Positions 1 to 8,341 of a stretch of 64,000 nucleotides of DNA are shown here, piece by piece. The DNA is taken from assembly GCF_006716315.1 (NCBI RefSeq), contig NZ_VFOV01000001.1, forward strand, positions 3,736,501-3,800,500, in the 5' to 3' direction. Positions within the stretch are counted from its first letter, which is position 1, and each line of letters opens with the position of its first letter. The notes below the pieces were generated by a model. The model saw nothing but the letters and a program-made list of their open reading frames with translations. It was not told the DNA's origin and ran no database searches. The position numbers were made by a program, and so were the translations under genes. Origin of the DNA: Nocardioides albertanoniae. Its GTDB lineage: Bacteria > Actinomycetota > Actinomycetes > Propionibacteriales > Nocardioidaceae.

Positions 1-1
1 T

Positions 2-415
2 GTCGGCACGATGCTGACCGGCGTCGGCGACGTGCCCCGCCGCGCCCTTCCGGCGCAGCTGGCGCCATCGATCGTGCCGATCGTCGTCGGCTACGTCGTG
101 GCCCACTACCTGAGCTACTTCTGGGAGAGCGGCCTCGCGACCCTACGCAACGCCTCGGACCCGCTCGGAAACGGAGGCGACTGGCTCGGAACCGCCGATA
201 TGCCGGTCTCCTACTTCTTCGCCTTCCACGCCACGCTGCTGGCCGTGATCAAGGTGACCGCGGTGATCGTCGGCCACGTGCTGGGCGTCTGGTCGGCCCA
301 CATCCGCGCTCTCCAGGTGCTCCCCAACCAGCATCTGATCACCGGGCAGGTGCCGCTCCTGGTCACCATGGTCGGCTTCACTGTCGGCGGCTTGTATCTC
401 CTCTTTTCTGTCTAG
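2..415 (+). CDS. C-terminal part of an integral membrane protein of unknown function (partial)
   Basis: The reading frame is open to the left edge, so only the last ~137 residues are seen and the true start lies outside the window. Three hydrophobic segments are visible: residues ~22-42 (IVPIVVGYVV...), ~68-95 (a His-containing FHATLLAVIKV stretch) and the C-terminal ~20 residues, with the chain ending at or inside the membrane (GGLYLLFSV). Conserved-looking polar motifs AHYLSYFWESG and QVLPNQHLI lie between them. I recall similar C-termini in large actinobacterial membrane proteins that databases sometimes call fenitrothion hydrolase, but no catalytic motif is visible and I assign no function. 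It is followed by a GC-rich hairpin. Confidence 0.65.
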   Translation, partial: VGTMLTGVGDVPRRALPAQLAPSIVPIVVGYVVAHYLSYFWESGLATLRNASDPLGNGGDWLGTADMPVSYFFAFHATLLAVIKVTAVIVGHVLGVWSAHIRALQVLPNQHLITGQVPLLVTMVGFTVGGLYLLFSV

Positions 416-444
416 ATGATTGATGCGCGGGGTGGCCGTCGCGA

Positions 445-461
445 GCGGCGCTCGGCGCCGC
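445..461. terminator. Short GC hairpin downstream of the first gene
   Basis: A 7-bp perfect stem (GCGGCGC/GCGCCGC) with a TCG loop sits 30 bp after the stop codon at 415. There is no T-tract, as is usual for high-GC actinobacterial terminators. The rest of 462-696 has no convincing gene. It is the upstream region of the next gene, with weak ribosome-binding purines (GAGAG) about 10 bases before its ATG. Confidence 0.4.
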
Positions 462-696
462 GCTGGCAAGGCGCCGCCCTGAGGGCATACCGGGCGTCTG
501 TTGAAGGGCGGCAACGCCGCCAGCGTGGATGCCGGGCGTCGCGTAGCAGGTCAGCCCGTGCGGCAATCATCTAGTGGCCGCTGCTTCACGGTTCACCCAC
601 CACGCGTACACAAAGTGGCGCACCACTGCCTAACGCGGACTAACAGGTTCGCGCGCTGGTTTACTGCCGGTTGCAGAGTCTGAGAGACTGATACTT

Positions 697-957
697 ATGT
701 CTGGTACCCCCCGCTTCCTGACTCTTGCCGACGTCGCCGAGGTCCTCAACACTTCGAGCGCACAGGTCTATGCCCTTGTCCGCCGTGGAGAGCTCCCCGC
801 AATCAAGATCGGCGGTCGCGGCCAGTGGCGCGTTGAGTCCAGCGTCCTCGAGAAGTTCATCGACGACATGTACTCGCAGACCAAAGCCTTCGTGGCCGAC
901 CACCCGTTCGTCGAGGCCGAGAGCGCCGCACCCGCGGCCACGCCCGACGCTTCCTGA
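697..957 (+). CDS. BldC/excisionase-like helix-turn-helix DNA-binding protein
   Basis: A small 86-residue protein with a MerR/excisionase-type winged helix at residues ~5-60: LTLADVAEVLNTSSAQVYAL is the helix-turn-helix and IGGRGQWRVESSVLEKFID the wing and following helix. This matches the BldC-like single-domain family that is near-universal in actinobacteria. In Streptomyces, BldC binds direct repeats and delays development. The last ~25 residues are Ala/Pro/Glu-rich and probably disordered. The gene stands alone between a hairpin and a strong terminator, so it is monocistronic. No phage genes surround it, so I read it as a chromosomal regulator, not a prophage excisionase. Targets cannot be inferred from the sequence. 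Confidence 0.85.
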   Translation: MSGTPRFLTLADVAEVLNTSSAQVYALVRRGELPAIKIGGRGQWRVESSVLEKFIDDMYSQTKAFVADHPFVEAESAAPAATPDAS

Positions 958-1002
958 GTCACAGCAACCCCAACCCCCACAACTAAACCTTCCCCACAAC
1001 AA

Positions 1003-1042
1003 CGCGAAGAGCTGCCGGGCATCGCCCAGGCAGCTCTTCGCG
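1003..1042. terminator. Strong bidirectional terminator between convergent genes
   Basis: A perfect 14-bp stem (1003-1016 CGCGAAGAGCTGCC pairing with 1029-1042) encloses a 12-base loop. It lies between the rightward BldC-like gene (stop 957) and the leftward htrA gene (stop 1075), so it can terminate both. Confidence 0.85.
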
Positions 1043-1074
1043 TCTGTCGTCGCTCGCGGCGCCGTGCGCCTGGG

Positions 1075-2487
1075 TCAGGCCAGGTTCTCGGTCTGCGAGT
1101 CGAGCTTGATCTTGATCTCCTGCCGGGAGCCGTTGCGCTCCACGCTGAACTCGACCGTCTCCCCCGGCTGATGAGCACGGATGGCCACGATCATCCCGAT
1201 GCCGTCGGTGACGGGGACATCGCCGACCTTGGTGACGCGGTCGCCGTCCTCGAGCCCACCGGCAGCGGCCGGCGAGCCGGACTCGACGACCGAGATCAGC
1301 GCCCCGTTGTGATCCTTGGCCTGGACGTCGACCGAGGCGCCCACGATCGGATAGGTCGCCTTGCCGGTCTTCAGGATCTGGGCGGCGGTCACCTTCACCT
1401 GGTCGATCGGGATCGCGAAGCCGACACCGATGCTGCCGCCCTCACCACCCTCTCCGCCGCCGGCGGTCGCGATGGCCGAGTTGACCCCGATGACCTGGCC
1501 GGCCAGGTTGACCAGCGGCCCGCCGGAGTTGCCGGGGTTGATCGCCGCGTCGGTCTGGACGGCGTTGATGTAGGAGGTGTCGTCTTCGGTCTGACCCGTC
1601 GAGACCGGACGCTGGAGGGCGCTGATGATGCCCGAGGTGACCGTCGAGCTCAGCCCCAGCGGGGAGCCGATCGCCACGACACCCTCGCCGATCCGAAGCC
1701 GCGAGGTGTTGCCGAGCGAGGCGGGGTCGAGCTCCTTGACCGCGGGCACGTCGAGCACCGCGAGGTCGTAGACGGCGCTGCGGCCGATCACCTTCGCCTT
1801 GTGGCGGCGGCCCTTGTGGTCGACCACCTCGATGCTGCCCTTGGCCTTGGCGGCGTCGGCGACGACGTGGTTGTTGGTCACCACGTGACCGACCTTGTCG
1901 AAGACGAAGCCGGAGCCGGTCGCGGCGTCTTCGACGCCCTGATACTCGGCGAAGATCTGCACCGTCGAGGGCAGCAGCGTCGAGGCGACCTTGACGATGC
2001 TGGCATCCTCGCCCTCGAGGGGCGCGTCGGTCTCGATCGAGCCCGGCTCGAGCCCGCCACCGGCGATGCTCGACATGTCGTCCTGGTCTTCGAGCACCCC
2101 GCCGGCATAGCCGCCGAGCACTCCGAGCAGGAACGCGACGGCCGCCGCGAGCGCCCAGATCGGCCCGGGCACACGTCGGCGCTGCTTGGTCTGGGGCTCG
2201 AGCGTGGCACCCGGCGGGGGCGGCGGGCCCCCGAAACCGGGAAGAGATCCGCCCGGCGGCGGAGCGGCAGGCGGTGGCGGCACCGCAGCCTGGCCGGCAG
2301 CCGCCGGAGCGGCCGCAGGACTGGGCATGCCCGGCAGCGGGATCTCCGTCGTGTCGGGCCCGTCGTCGGCCGCATCGGGGGCGAAGGCGTCAGGGGACGG
2401 CCGCTCGGCCGGGGTCTCGCTGGGCGGTGCCCAGCGGGAGGTCGGCTTCGACTGGTCGTCTCGTGGTTCCGGCGTCACACCACCCAT
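1075..2487 (-). CDS. htrA: Membrane-anchored HtrA/DegP-like serine protease with PDZ domain
   Basis: S1C-family envelope protease (about 470 aa) that degrades or processes misfolded extracytoplasmic proteins. Order of parts: a Pro/Ala-rich cytoplasmic tail (~1-105), one transmembrane helix (~108-132, PIWALAAAVAFLLGVLGGYAG), a trypsin-like domain (~165-365) and one PDZ domain (~375-465, ending near the C-terminus). The catalytic triad is visible as His in TNNHVVADA, Asp in VYDLAVLDV and Ser in NPGNSGGPLVN. It lies downstream of sigE and the anti-sigma gene on the same strand with a 61-bp gap. This is the same order as sigE-rseA-htrA in mycobacteria, where HtrA works with the SigE envelope-stress response. 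ATG 2487 is chosen because GGGAAGA precedes it; GTG 2478 is an alternative. Confidence 0.93.
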   Translation of the reverse strand: MGGVTPEPRDDQSKPTSRWAPPSETPAERPSPDAFAPDAADDGPDTTEIPLPGMPSPAAAPAAAGQAAVPPPPAAPPPGGSLPGFGGPPPPPGATLEPQTKQRRRVPGPIWALAAAVAFLLGVLGGYAGGVLEDQDDMSSIAGGGLEPGSIETDAPLEGEDASIVKVASTLLPSTVQIFAEYQGVEDAATGSGFVFDKVGHVVTNNHVVADAAKAKGSIEVVDHKGRRHKAKVIGRSAVYDLAVLDVPAVKELDPASLGNTSRLRIGEGVVAIGSPLGLSSTVTSGIISALQRPVSTGQTEDDTSYINAVQTDAAINPGNSGGPLVNLAGQVIGVNSAIATAGGGEGGEGGSIGVGFAIPIDQVKVTAAQILKTGKATYPIVGASVDVQAKDHNGALISVVESGSPAAAGGLEDGDRVTKVGDVPVTDGIGMIVAIRAHQPGETVEFSVERNGSRQEIKIKLDSQTENLA

Positions 2488-2548
2488 TCTTCCCACTCGG
2501 CCCAACAAAGTGCAGCCGGGGTCTCGTCTCCGGGCCCTCGACGGTCGA

Positions 2549-3007
2549 TCAGCGGCGTACGTGAGCGACTATCGGGGCGCCCGGGACCTGTGTGACCGCG
2601 GTGACCGGAACGTTCCTGGGGCCCGGCGCGTCGGCGGGAGCGGCGGAGAGGGCGAACATCCCGAAGACGGCGGCGCCGACGGCCCCGCCTCCGGCGGCGA
2701 CCATCATCCACGTACGCCGCATCGACCGTGGGTCGGTGTCACCATCGCCGAAGTCGTCGGTCGGCCACATCGAGGCCGCCATGACAGGGCCGCTGAGCGA
2801 TCCCTTCAGGTCGGCGGGGGCCGAGACGCCGGGATCGACGCTCAGGCCCGCCAGGCGGCGCTTGAGCCAGCCCTCACGCTCGACCTGGCGACGACACGCG
2901 CAGCACTGGTGCACATGCGTCCAGGCGCGCTCCTCCTCCGCGTCGGGGAGCTGTCCGTCGAGAAGGGCGCTGGTGCGCGCACCGAGGTGATTTCCTAAGA
3001 GGCTCAT
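2549..3007 (-). CDS. rseA: Zinc-binding anti-sigma factor of SigE (RseA-like)
   Basis: A 152-residue protein whose N-terminus carries the ZAS anti-sigma signature H-x3-C-x2-C (H31, C35, C38 in [11 protein letters not shown]). It should hold the neighbouring sigma factor inactive through this N-terminal domain. A single hydrophobic segment (~95-120, [20 protein letters not shown]) suggests membrane insertion with a short external tail. The ATG at 3007 overlaps the sigma-factor stop as ATGA, so the two are translationally coupled and produced together. That is the usual arrangement for an ECF sigma/anti-sigma pair. A longer start at 3022 (MGRGF...) is possible, but the overlapping ATG fits better. 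Confidence 0.88.
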   Translation of the reverse strand: MSLLGNHLGARTSALLDGQLPDAEEERAWTHVHQCCACRRQVEREGWLKRRLAGLSVDPGVSAPADLKGSLSGPVMAASMWPTDDFGDGDTDPRSMRRTWMMVAAGGGAVGAAVFGMFALSAAPADAPGPRNVPVTAVTQVPGAPIVAHVRR

Positions 3008-3588
3008 GAAACCCCGCCCCACAACACCTTGGGCCCGGAGTAACGCAACCGTCCGCCGCGCGGCGCGCGGTGAGCGAGAGCGTCACGGAGCATCGCCCGG
3101 CCGCGGTGGATGCGGCTTCGGACGGTGCCGAGCTTGGCACCGAGGATCTCGGAGATCTCCTCGTAGGAGAGCCCCTCCACGTCACAGAGCACGACCGCGG
3201 CCCGGAAGTCGGGAGGCAGCGTGGCCAGCGCGCGCTCGATGTCGTCATCGAAACGCTGGTCGGTGTAGGCCACGTCCGGCGTCGGGCCGTTGCTCGTCAA
3301 GCGCGAGGCGCGCTCGTCGGAGAGGGCGTCGAAGCGGATCCGCTGCTTGCGGCGGGCCTGGTCGAGGAAGAGGTTGGTGGTGATCCGGTGCAGCCAGCCC
3401 TCGAAGGTGCCGGGGCTGTAGGTGTCGAGAGAGCGGAAGACGCGCACGAAGACCTCTTGGGTGAGATCCTCGGCGTCGGGGCGGTTGCCCGTCAGACGGT
3501 AAGCGAGCCGGTAGACACGGTCGGAGTGCTTCTCCACGATCTCGTCCCACGACGGAACCCCCGTCTGGCTCGTGGGCTCGGCAGTCAT
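3004..3588 (-). CDS. sigE: ECF RNA polymerase sigma factor SigE
   Basis: Group 4 (ECF) sigma factor of 194 aa. Region 2 spans residues ~15-85, with the -10-recognition helix around [19 protein letters not shown] and [15 protein letters not shown]. Region 4 covers ~120-175, with [20 protein letters not shown] and the [23 protein letters not shown] segment. Context (anti-sigma factor overlapping its stop, then htrA; divergent O-methyltransferase upstream) matches mycobacterial SigE, the surface/envelope-stress sigma factor. I chose ATG 3588 because CAGGAG stands 4 bases upstream. The longer start at 3624 has its AGGAG directly abutting the ATG. I could not see a clear ECF-type autoregulatory promoter in 3625-3720. 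Confidence 0.92.
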   Translation of the reverse strand: MTAEPTSQTGVPSWDEIVEKHSDRVYRLAYRLTGNRPDAEDLTQEVFVRVFRSLDTYSPGTFEGWLHRITTNLFLDQARRKQRIRFDALSDERASRLTSNGPTPDVAYTDQRFDDDIERALATLPPDFRAAVVLCDVEGLSYEEISEILGAKLGTVRSRIHRGRAMLRDALAHRAPRGGRLRYSGPKVLWGGVS

Positions 3589-3753
3589 GGTGCTCCTGTC
3601 ATGTGTCTGGCTGATCGCTGACATCTCCTACGGTAGATCGCCACGGACCACAAGGGCTGAGAGTTGCCTGTGAGGGTCCTATTTTTCCGCTTCCTGTGCA
3701 CTTCCAACGCACAGCTTGGGTCAGGCGTTCCCGCACCGTTGCGCTAAACAGGT

Positions 3754-3769
3754 TAGGTTTTGCGGTGTG
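3754..3769 (+). promoter_or_regulatory. Leaderless-type promoter of the O-methyltransferase gene
   Basis: A -10-like hexamer TAGGTT (3754-3759) is followed by exactly 7 bases and the GTG start (3767). No Shine-Dalgarno sequence is present, so transcription probably begins at or next to the start codon. The same spacing recurs at several other genes in this window. Confidence 0.55.
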
Positions 3770-4402
3770 ACCAGCCCTGTCTCCAGTGCCAGTTGGACCT
3801 ACGCCGACGACTACGTTGCCGAGGACGACCTCATCGTCGCCGCCCGTGCGCGCGCCGAGGAGGTCGGCGTCGCGCCGATCGGTCCCGGTGGCGGCGCCGC
3901 GCTCCGCTTCCTCGCTGCGATCCTCGACGCGAAGAACGTCGTCGAGGTCGGCACCGGCACCGGTGTCTCCGGGCTCTGGCTCCTGCGCGGCATGCGTGCC
4001 GACGGAGTGCTGACCACGGTCGACATCGAGACCGAGCACCAGCGGCTGGCCCGCCAGAGCTTCACCGAGGCCGGCTTCCTGCAGCAGCGCGCCCGCACCA
4101 TCGCCGGCGCCGCGCTCGACGTGCTCCCCCGGCTCACCGACAACCACTACGACCTGGTCTTCGTCGACGGCGACAAGACCGAGTACGCGGCCTATCTGAA
4201 GGAGGCGCTGCGTCTGCTCCGTCCCGGCGGCGTCGTCGCCTTCGACAACGCCCTGTGGCACGACCGCGTGGCCGATCCGTCGGTGCGCGACGAGGAGACC
4301 GCCACCATCCGGGAGCTCAACCAGGAGGTCGCCGAGAACGACTCCCTGATCCCACTGCTGCTCCCCGTGGGCGACGGTCTCCTGCTCGCGCGGAAGGCCT
4401 AG
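3767..4402 (+). CDS. SAM-dependent O-methyltransferase (COMT/PCMT-like family)
   Basis: A 211-residue class I methyltransferase of the small cation-dependent O-methyltransferase type. The SAM-binding glycine loop is VVEVGTGTGVSGLWLL (~50-65), the acidic residue after strand 2 is in TTVDIE, and VFVDGDK is the typical metal/substrate-side motif; FDNALWHD follows. The acceptor is unknown. It is divergent from sigE, like the Rv1220c-sigE pair of M. tuberculosis as I recall it. The GTG at 3767 is preferred over an upstream ATG (3716) because a leaderless promoter ends 7 bases before it and the protein then starts at family length. Its stop overlaps the pepA stop by 4 bases on the opposite strand. 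Confidence 0.88.
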   Translation: MTSPVSSASWTYADDYVAEDDLIVAARARAEEVGVAPIGPGGGAALRFLAAILDAKNVVEVGTGTGVSGLWLLRGMRADGVLTTVDIETEHQRLARQSFTEAGFLQQRARTIAGAALDVLPRLTDNHYDLVFVDGDKTEYAAYLKEALRLLRPGGVVAFDNALWHDRVADPSVRDEETATIRELNQEVAENDSLIPLLLPVGDGLLLARKA

Positions 4403-5937
4403 GCTCCGACTCCAGCCAGCGGATCCTGCTCCGCGAGCCAGGTCAGGAGCACCCGGGCGCCGAAGCCGGTGGGCCCCGGGGTCAGGTCGTGCACGTCGGC
4501 GTAGGCGTCGCCGCAGCCCACGTCGAGGTGTGCCCACGGCACACCGCCGGTGAAGTGGTGCAGGAACAGGGCCGCGGTGATCGAGCCGGGCCCGCCGGGT
4601 GCGTTGTCGGCGTCGGCGACCTTCGAGGCGAGCTTCTCCTCGTAGTCGGCGACCAGCGGCAGCCGCCACAGCCTCTCGCCGGAGACCTCCGAGGCCTCCT
4701 CCAGCAGCGTGGCGAGCCCCTCGTCGTCGGCGTAGTAGCCGGCCAGGGTCTGCCCGAGCGCAACCCGCACCGCGCCGGTCAGGGTGGCGATGTCGACGAC
4801 GGCCGCGGGCTTGAGCTTGTCGGCCGCGTACGCCATCGCGTCGGCGAGCACCAGACGACCCTCGGCATCGGTGTTGGTCACCTCGGAGGTGCGCCCGCCG
4901 TAGTGGGTCACCACGTCGCCGGGGCGCATCGCCGAGCCGGAGATCGCGTTCTCGGCGGCGGCGATGAGGCCGACGACCTTGACCGGGCAGCCGATCTCGG
5001 CCAGGGCCGACATCACCGCGAGCACCACGGCACCGCCGGTCATGTCGCGCTTCATGTTGACCATGCCGTCGCCCGGCTTGATGTTGAGCCCGCCGGTGTC
5101 GAAGGTGATGCCCTTGCCGATCACCACCACGGTCGGCACGCCCTTCAACGAGCTCAGCCGGCCGGCCTTGCGGGGGCTGTAGTCGAGCCGGATCAGCCGA
5201 GGCGGCGTCACCGACCCCTGACCGACACCGACGAGACCGCCGAAACCGTCGGCCTCGAGCTGGTGCTCGTCCCACACGGTCAGCTTCAGGCCCGTCGACT
5301 CCGCCAGCTCGGCGGCCTGGTCGGCGAGCCAGGCCGGGTTCTTCAGGTTGCTCGGCACCGAGGCGAAGAACCGCGCGCGCCAGCTGGCTCGCGCGATCGC
5401 CACGGCACGCGCCAGATCGTCGCCTCGGTCGGCGTCGAGCTCGGCGAGGGTGATGGTCTCCACCGGCGTCCACGGGGCGCCCTCGGAGCGCCAGTGGAAG
5501 AGGAAGGAACCCAGCGTCGCGCCGGCCACGAACGGCTCGAGCGCCACGTCGGGATCGACAGCCGGGATCGTCGTCACCACGCCGGATCGATCGCGCACCG
5601 CGCGCGCGAGCGCCGCGCCGGCACGGCGGAAGTCGTCACGACGCTGCGCGCCGACACCCACCAGCAGGATCTGTCGCAGAGCGCCGGAGCCGGACACGGC
5701 GTACGAGGTGACCTCGCCGGCGCTGCCGGTGGCACCTTCGAACTCGAGGTGATCGAGGAGATCGTGGCGGTCGCCGAGATCGGCCGAACCGGGGCCGATG
5801 ATCAGCTCGTCGTCACCTGGGATGACCGGCAGCGCGATGATCTCGGGGGCGAGATCGGTCGGGCTCTTCGAGCTCAGTGCGAACGTGGACGGCTTGACCT
5901 GCGGTGGCAGTGCCTGCGACGGCAACGTTGTGGTCAT
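4399..5937 (-). CDS. pepA: Leucyl aminopeptidase, M17 family
   Basis: Cytosolic dinuclear-metal aminopeptidase (512 aa) that removes N-terminal amino acids. The N-terminal macro-like domain (~1-170) is followed by the catalytic domain. Visible metal and catalytic residues include Lys/Asp in VIGKGITFDTGGLNIK, DMTGGA and the signature NTDAEGRL. The C-terminus contains the conserved GPTGFGARVL. Length is normal for the family. The ATG at 5937 directly follows the TAG stop of the upstream DUF3117 gene with no gap, which implies coupling. It converges with the O-methyltransferase, overlapping by 4 bases. No terminator fits between them, so their transcripts probably overlap. Confidence 0.95.
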   Translation of the reverse strand: MTTTLPSQALPPQVKPSTFALSSKSPTDLAPEIIALPVIPGDDELIIGPGSADLGDRHDLLDHLEFEGATGSAGEVTSYAVSGSGALRQILLVGVGAQRRDDFRRAGAALARAVRDRSGVVTTIPAVDPDVALEPFVAGATLGSFLFHWRSEGAPWTPVETITLAELDADRGDDLARAVAIARASWRARFFASVPSNLKNPAWLADQAAELAESTGLKLTVWDEHQLEADGFGGLVGVGQGSVTPPRLIRLDYSPRKAGRLSSLKGVPTVVVIGKGITFDTGGLNIKPGDGMVNMKRDMTGGAVVLAVMSALAEIGCPVKVVGLIAAAENAISGSAMRPGDVVTHYGGRTSEVTNTDAEGRLVLADAMAYAADKLKPAAVVDIATLTGAVRVALGQTLAGYYADDEGLATLLEEASEVSGERLWRLPLVADYEEKLASKVADADNAPGGPGSITAALFLHHFTGGVPWAHLDVGCGDAYADVHDLTPGPTGFGARVLLTWLAEQDPLAGVGA

Positions 5938-6111
5938 CTACGCGTTCAGCCCAAGCCCTTTGATCTCTTCGCCGAGCGCGGCGGCCTCGTCAGCGTTCAG
6001 CTCGACGACCAACCGGCCACCGCCTTCGAGCGGGACGCGCATCACGATGCCCCGACCCTCCTTGGTGACCTCCAGCGGACCGTCTCCCGTCCGCGGCTTC
6101 ATCGCCGCCAT
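5938..6111 (-). CDS. DUF3117 small conserved protein
   Basis: A 57-residue protein matching the actinobacterial DUF3117 family (Rv1211-like): MAAMKPRTGDGPLEVTKEGR, then GIVMRVPLEGGGRLVVEL and DEAAALGEEIKGL. The family is almost invariant in sequence and of unknown function. Its compact beta-strand plus C-terminal helix pattern suggests a small folded protein. The start is set by family conservation at ATG 6111; the frame is open further upstream but that part is not family-like. Its stop touches the pepA start, so the two are probably co-expressed. Confidence 0.88.
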   Translation of the reverse strand: MAAMKPRTGDGPLEVTKEGRGIVMRVPLEGGGRLVVELNADEAAALGEEIKGLGLNA

Positions 6112-6256
6112 GCGGCACCTTCTTCCGTGTCTCGCGTGTCGACGCTCACCTGCCGGATGGCCTCGGAGCGCACTGTGCGCATCCATTATCCCTCATCAGG
6201 TCAGCAGACCTGACGGCAAGGTGCGAGTTTCGGCGGGTTGACCTGCGTTCGCGGTC

Positions 6257-7975
6257 TCAGATGACCGAGGTTCCGTAGGCCCAGGTCAGCCAGATCGCGA
6301 GGATGACGAGCGTGATGTGCACCACGATCGCGGCGCCGGAACCCTCGAGGAGCGCCGAGCGGCGATCCGAGACCACGTGCCTGCGTCCACCGGTGGATCG
6401 GTCGAAGGCGTCGTCGTAACGGTCGTCGTAGTCGGGGTCGTAACCCTGGTCGTAGCCCTGGTCGTACGACTGGTCGTATCCCTGGTCATAGGCCTGGTCG
6501 TAGCCGTATCCCTGAGCGTAGGCGTCGTCATAGCCCTGCTCGTAGCCGGCGTAGGCCTGTTCCTCGTAGTAGTCCTGGTCCGGGTGACGGCGAGGCGACG
6601 GCGCCGCCTCGGGGCCCGGCATCTCCGGCTGGACCTCGGAACGGGGCCGGGAGTGAGCCCCCGGCTGCGACTGCGACCGTGGTCGAGACTGCGACCTCGG
6701 CTGGGAGTGCGACCGCGGCTGGGACTGCTCCCGCGGTGGGCCGTAGGAGTCCAGGGAGTACGGGTCGTACGCCTGGGGCTGCTGCGCGGCCGGACGCCGC
6801 CCCGGCTCCGGGCGGGGTCCCTGCGGGGGCGGCGGGGGCGCCGGGGCGGGCGGCGGCTCGGGCTGTGCTGCCGGTCGGGGCGCCGATCGGGGCGCCGGAC
6901 GCGGCACCCGCGGAGGAGCGGGCGGGGGCTGCTGGCCGGGGTGGTCCTGATAGCTGCTGTCGCGTCGGTAGCGGCGGTCGGCGAACTCGTCGTGGCTGTC
7001 GTTGCGGCGGTCGTCGTAGCGACCGTCGTAGCCACGGGTGCGCCGCTGCGGCGGCTCCTGACGGCGGCCCCACGGGTCGGGCGCGTCCTGGCCACGGCTC
7101 GGGGCGCTCGGCTCCGGCTGGACAGGGGCGGCACGCTCCGGCGGAGGCGGCACCGGACGAGACGGCCGCTCCGGACGCGGCTGCTCCGGACGGGACTGCT
7201 CCGGACGGGGTCGCTCCTGACGCGGACGCGACGCAGGAGCTTCCGGGGAAGGCGGTTCGGGGGCCTGACGGCCGGCCACACGGCGACCGGACTGACCCTC
7301 GCGCGACGCTCCGGCGGCAGACGCGCCGGCCTGCCGCGGCGACGGAGCCGGCGGCGGCGCGGGCGCGGGCGGAGCCGGGATGGGCGACGGGTCACGCTCG
7401 AGCGGGGGCATCACCGCGGTCTCCTCGACGCTCGCCGCGGCTCGTCGAGGCTCGGGCCGACGAGCGGGCCGGTGGTCGTCGGACGGGGCGACGGGCTGCC
7501 TCACCGGCGGCTGGGGATCGGCGTAGGCGGGTGCGTCGTCGAGGTTGCCGCCGGGCGCATAACCGTCGTAGCCGGGGCCGTCGTAGCCGTAGCCAGGATC
7601 CTCGGCGTAGTCGTCATAGCCGTCGCCGTACCCGTCGTCATAGCCGTAGACGTCGTCGACGCCGGGACCGGCGGCTCCGGACCGCTCCTCCTTGAGCCTG
7701 CGCACGAGCAGATAGATGCCCGCGATCGCGGCGAGCCAGATCCCGAAGAGCCCGATGACACCGGGGATGTCGCCGCCCAGGAAGAACGACGGGGGCGAGA
7801 CCAGGAAGAGCAGCCAGACCACCAGACCGGCCGCGCCGGCGTAGAGGTGGACCTTCGGTGGCAGCTGGTCGGGGTGCGCCTGCGACTGCAGAAGGTGTGG
7901 CTTGAGGTAGGTGAGCGCGACGATCACCGCGACCAGGATGGTCACGATGTAGACGAGTACGGCAGCGAAACTCAC
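6257..7975 (-). CDS. Membrane protein with long Pro/Tyr/Asp/Gln-rich low-complexity region
   Basis: I do not recognise a functional family. The 572-aa chain has three N-terminal hydrophobic helices: ~3-25 (FAAVLVYIVTILVAVIVALTY), ~45-62 and ~72-92 (GVIGLFGIWLAAIAGIYLLV). A disordered region of about 400 residues follows, first Pro/Ala/Arg-rich, then Ser-Gln-Pro-Arg repeats, then tandem YDQGYDQ-type units (~485-530). One C-terminal helix (AIVVHITLVILAIWLTWAY) ends the protein. It lies in the leftward dapE-pepA cluster between a DivIVA-domain protein and DUF3117, so an envelope or cell-pole scaffold role is conceivable but unproven. It starts with GTG and has weak SD. The strong compositional bias could cause annotation errors, but reading-frame GC pattern supports coding. 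Confidence 0.7.
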   Translation of the reverse strand: MSFAAVLVYIVTILVAVIVALTYLKPHLLQSQAHPDQLPPKVHLYAGAAGLVVWLLFLVSPPSFFLGGDIPGVIGLFGIWLAAIAGIYLLVRRLKEERSGAAGPGVDDVYGYDDGYGDGYDDYAEDPGYGYDGPGYDGYAPGGNLDDAPAYADPQPPVRQPVAPSDDHRPARRPEPRRAAASVEETAVMPPLERDPSPIPAPPAPAPPPAPSPRQAGASAAGASREGQSGRRVAGRQAPEPPSPEAPASRPRQERPRPEQSRPEQPRPERPSRPVPPPPERAAPVQPEPSAPSRGQDAPDPWGRRQEPPQRRTRGYDGRYDDRRNDSHDEFADRRYRRDSSYQDHPGQQPPPAPPRVPRPAPRSAPRPAAQPEPPPAPAPPPPPQGPRPEPGRRPAAQQPQAYDPYSLDSYGPPREQSQPRSHSQPRSQSRPRSQSQPGAHSRPRSEVQPEMPGPEAAPSPRRHPDQDYYEEQAYAGYEQGYDDAYAQGYGYDQAYDQGYDQSYDQGYDQGYDPDYDDRYDDAFDRSTGGRRHVVSDRRSALLEGSGAAIVVHITLVILAIWLTWAYGTSVI

Positions 7976-7990
7976 GGCAGCGATTGTGTC

Positions 7991-8338
7991 CTAGACGTCC
8001 GGCGAGCCCGAATCGGGCTCGCGCGTGTGTGGTCCGACCCCGGCGGCCCCGACCTCGGATCCCGCGCTCTCGGCGCCGTCGGACCCGGTCGTCTCACGCC
8101 ACTCCGCCTCCTCGCGAAGTCGCGCGATCAGAGCGTCCACCTCCTCCATCCGGTAGCCCCGCAGCGCCACCGAGAAACGTACGTTCGCGAGGTCTGCGGC
8201 GCCGATCGCACGATCGCGGGGCACGAGGGCGTCGGGCTGGTCGCCGTAGTCCTCCCCCAGCGGCGCACCGGCTCCTGCCGCGACGAGGCCGACTCCTCCG
8301 AGAACCAGCACGATCAGTGCCGCGAAGATCCAGCCCAT
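7991..8338 (-). CDS. DivIVA-domain-containing membrane protein
   Basis: A 115-residue protein with an N-terminal membrane helix (WIFAALIVLVLGGVGLVAAG, residues 3-22) and a short DivIVA-type motif (FSVALRGYRMEEVDALIARL, ~55-74), the membrane-curvature/pole-associated segment found in Wag31-like proteins. The C-terminal ~40 residues are acidic and Gly/Ser-rich. It resembles Rv1209 of M. tuberculosis in order and domain make-up. It starts 3 bases after the stop of the upstream LOG-family gene, so they form one operon with dapE. Role probably in polar growth or scaffold anchoring; only the domain is seen. Confidence 0.8.
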   Translation of the reverse strand: MGWIFAALIVLVLGGVGLVAAGAGAPLGEDYGDQPDALVPRDRAIGAADLANVRFSVALRGYRMEEVDALIARLREEAEWRETTGSDGAESAGSEVGAAGVGPHTREPDSGSPDV

Positions 8339-8341
8339 CGC

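Noticed and set aside
697..957. Prophage excisionase
   Set aside because: The helix-turn-helix type would allow it, but there are no integrase, attachment-site or phage genes nearby, and BldC-like proteins are standard chromosomal regulators in actinobacteria.
1171..2595. A long rightward open frame opposite htrA
   Set aside because: Composition is typical of antisense shadows (Arg/Asp/Gly-rich), and the htrA frame has all catalytic motifs.
3760..6213. An 817-codon frame covering the O-methyltransferase and pepA
   Set aside because: It is out of frame with the O-methyltransferase and antisense to pepA, both of which show intact family motifs.
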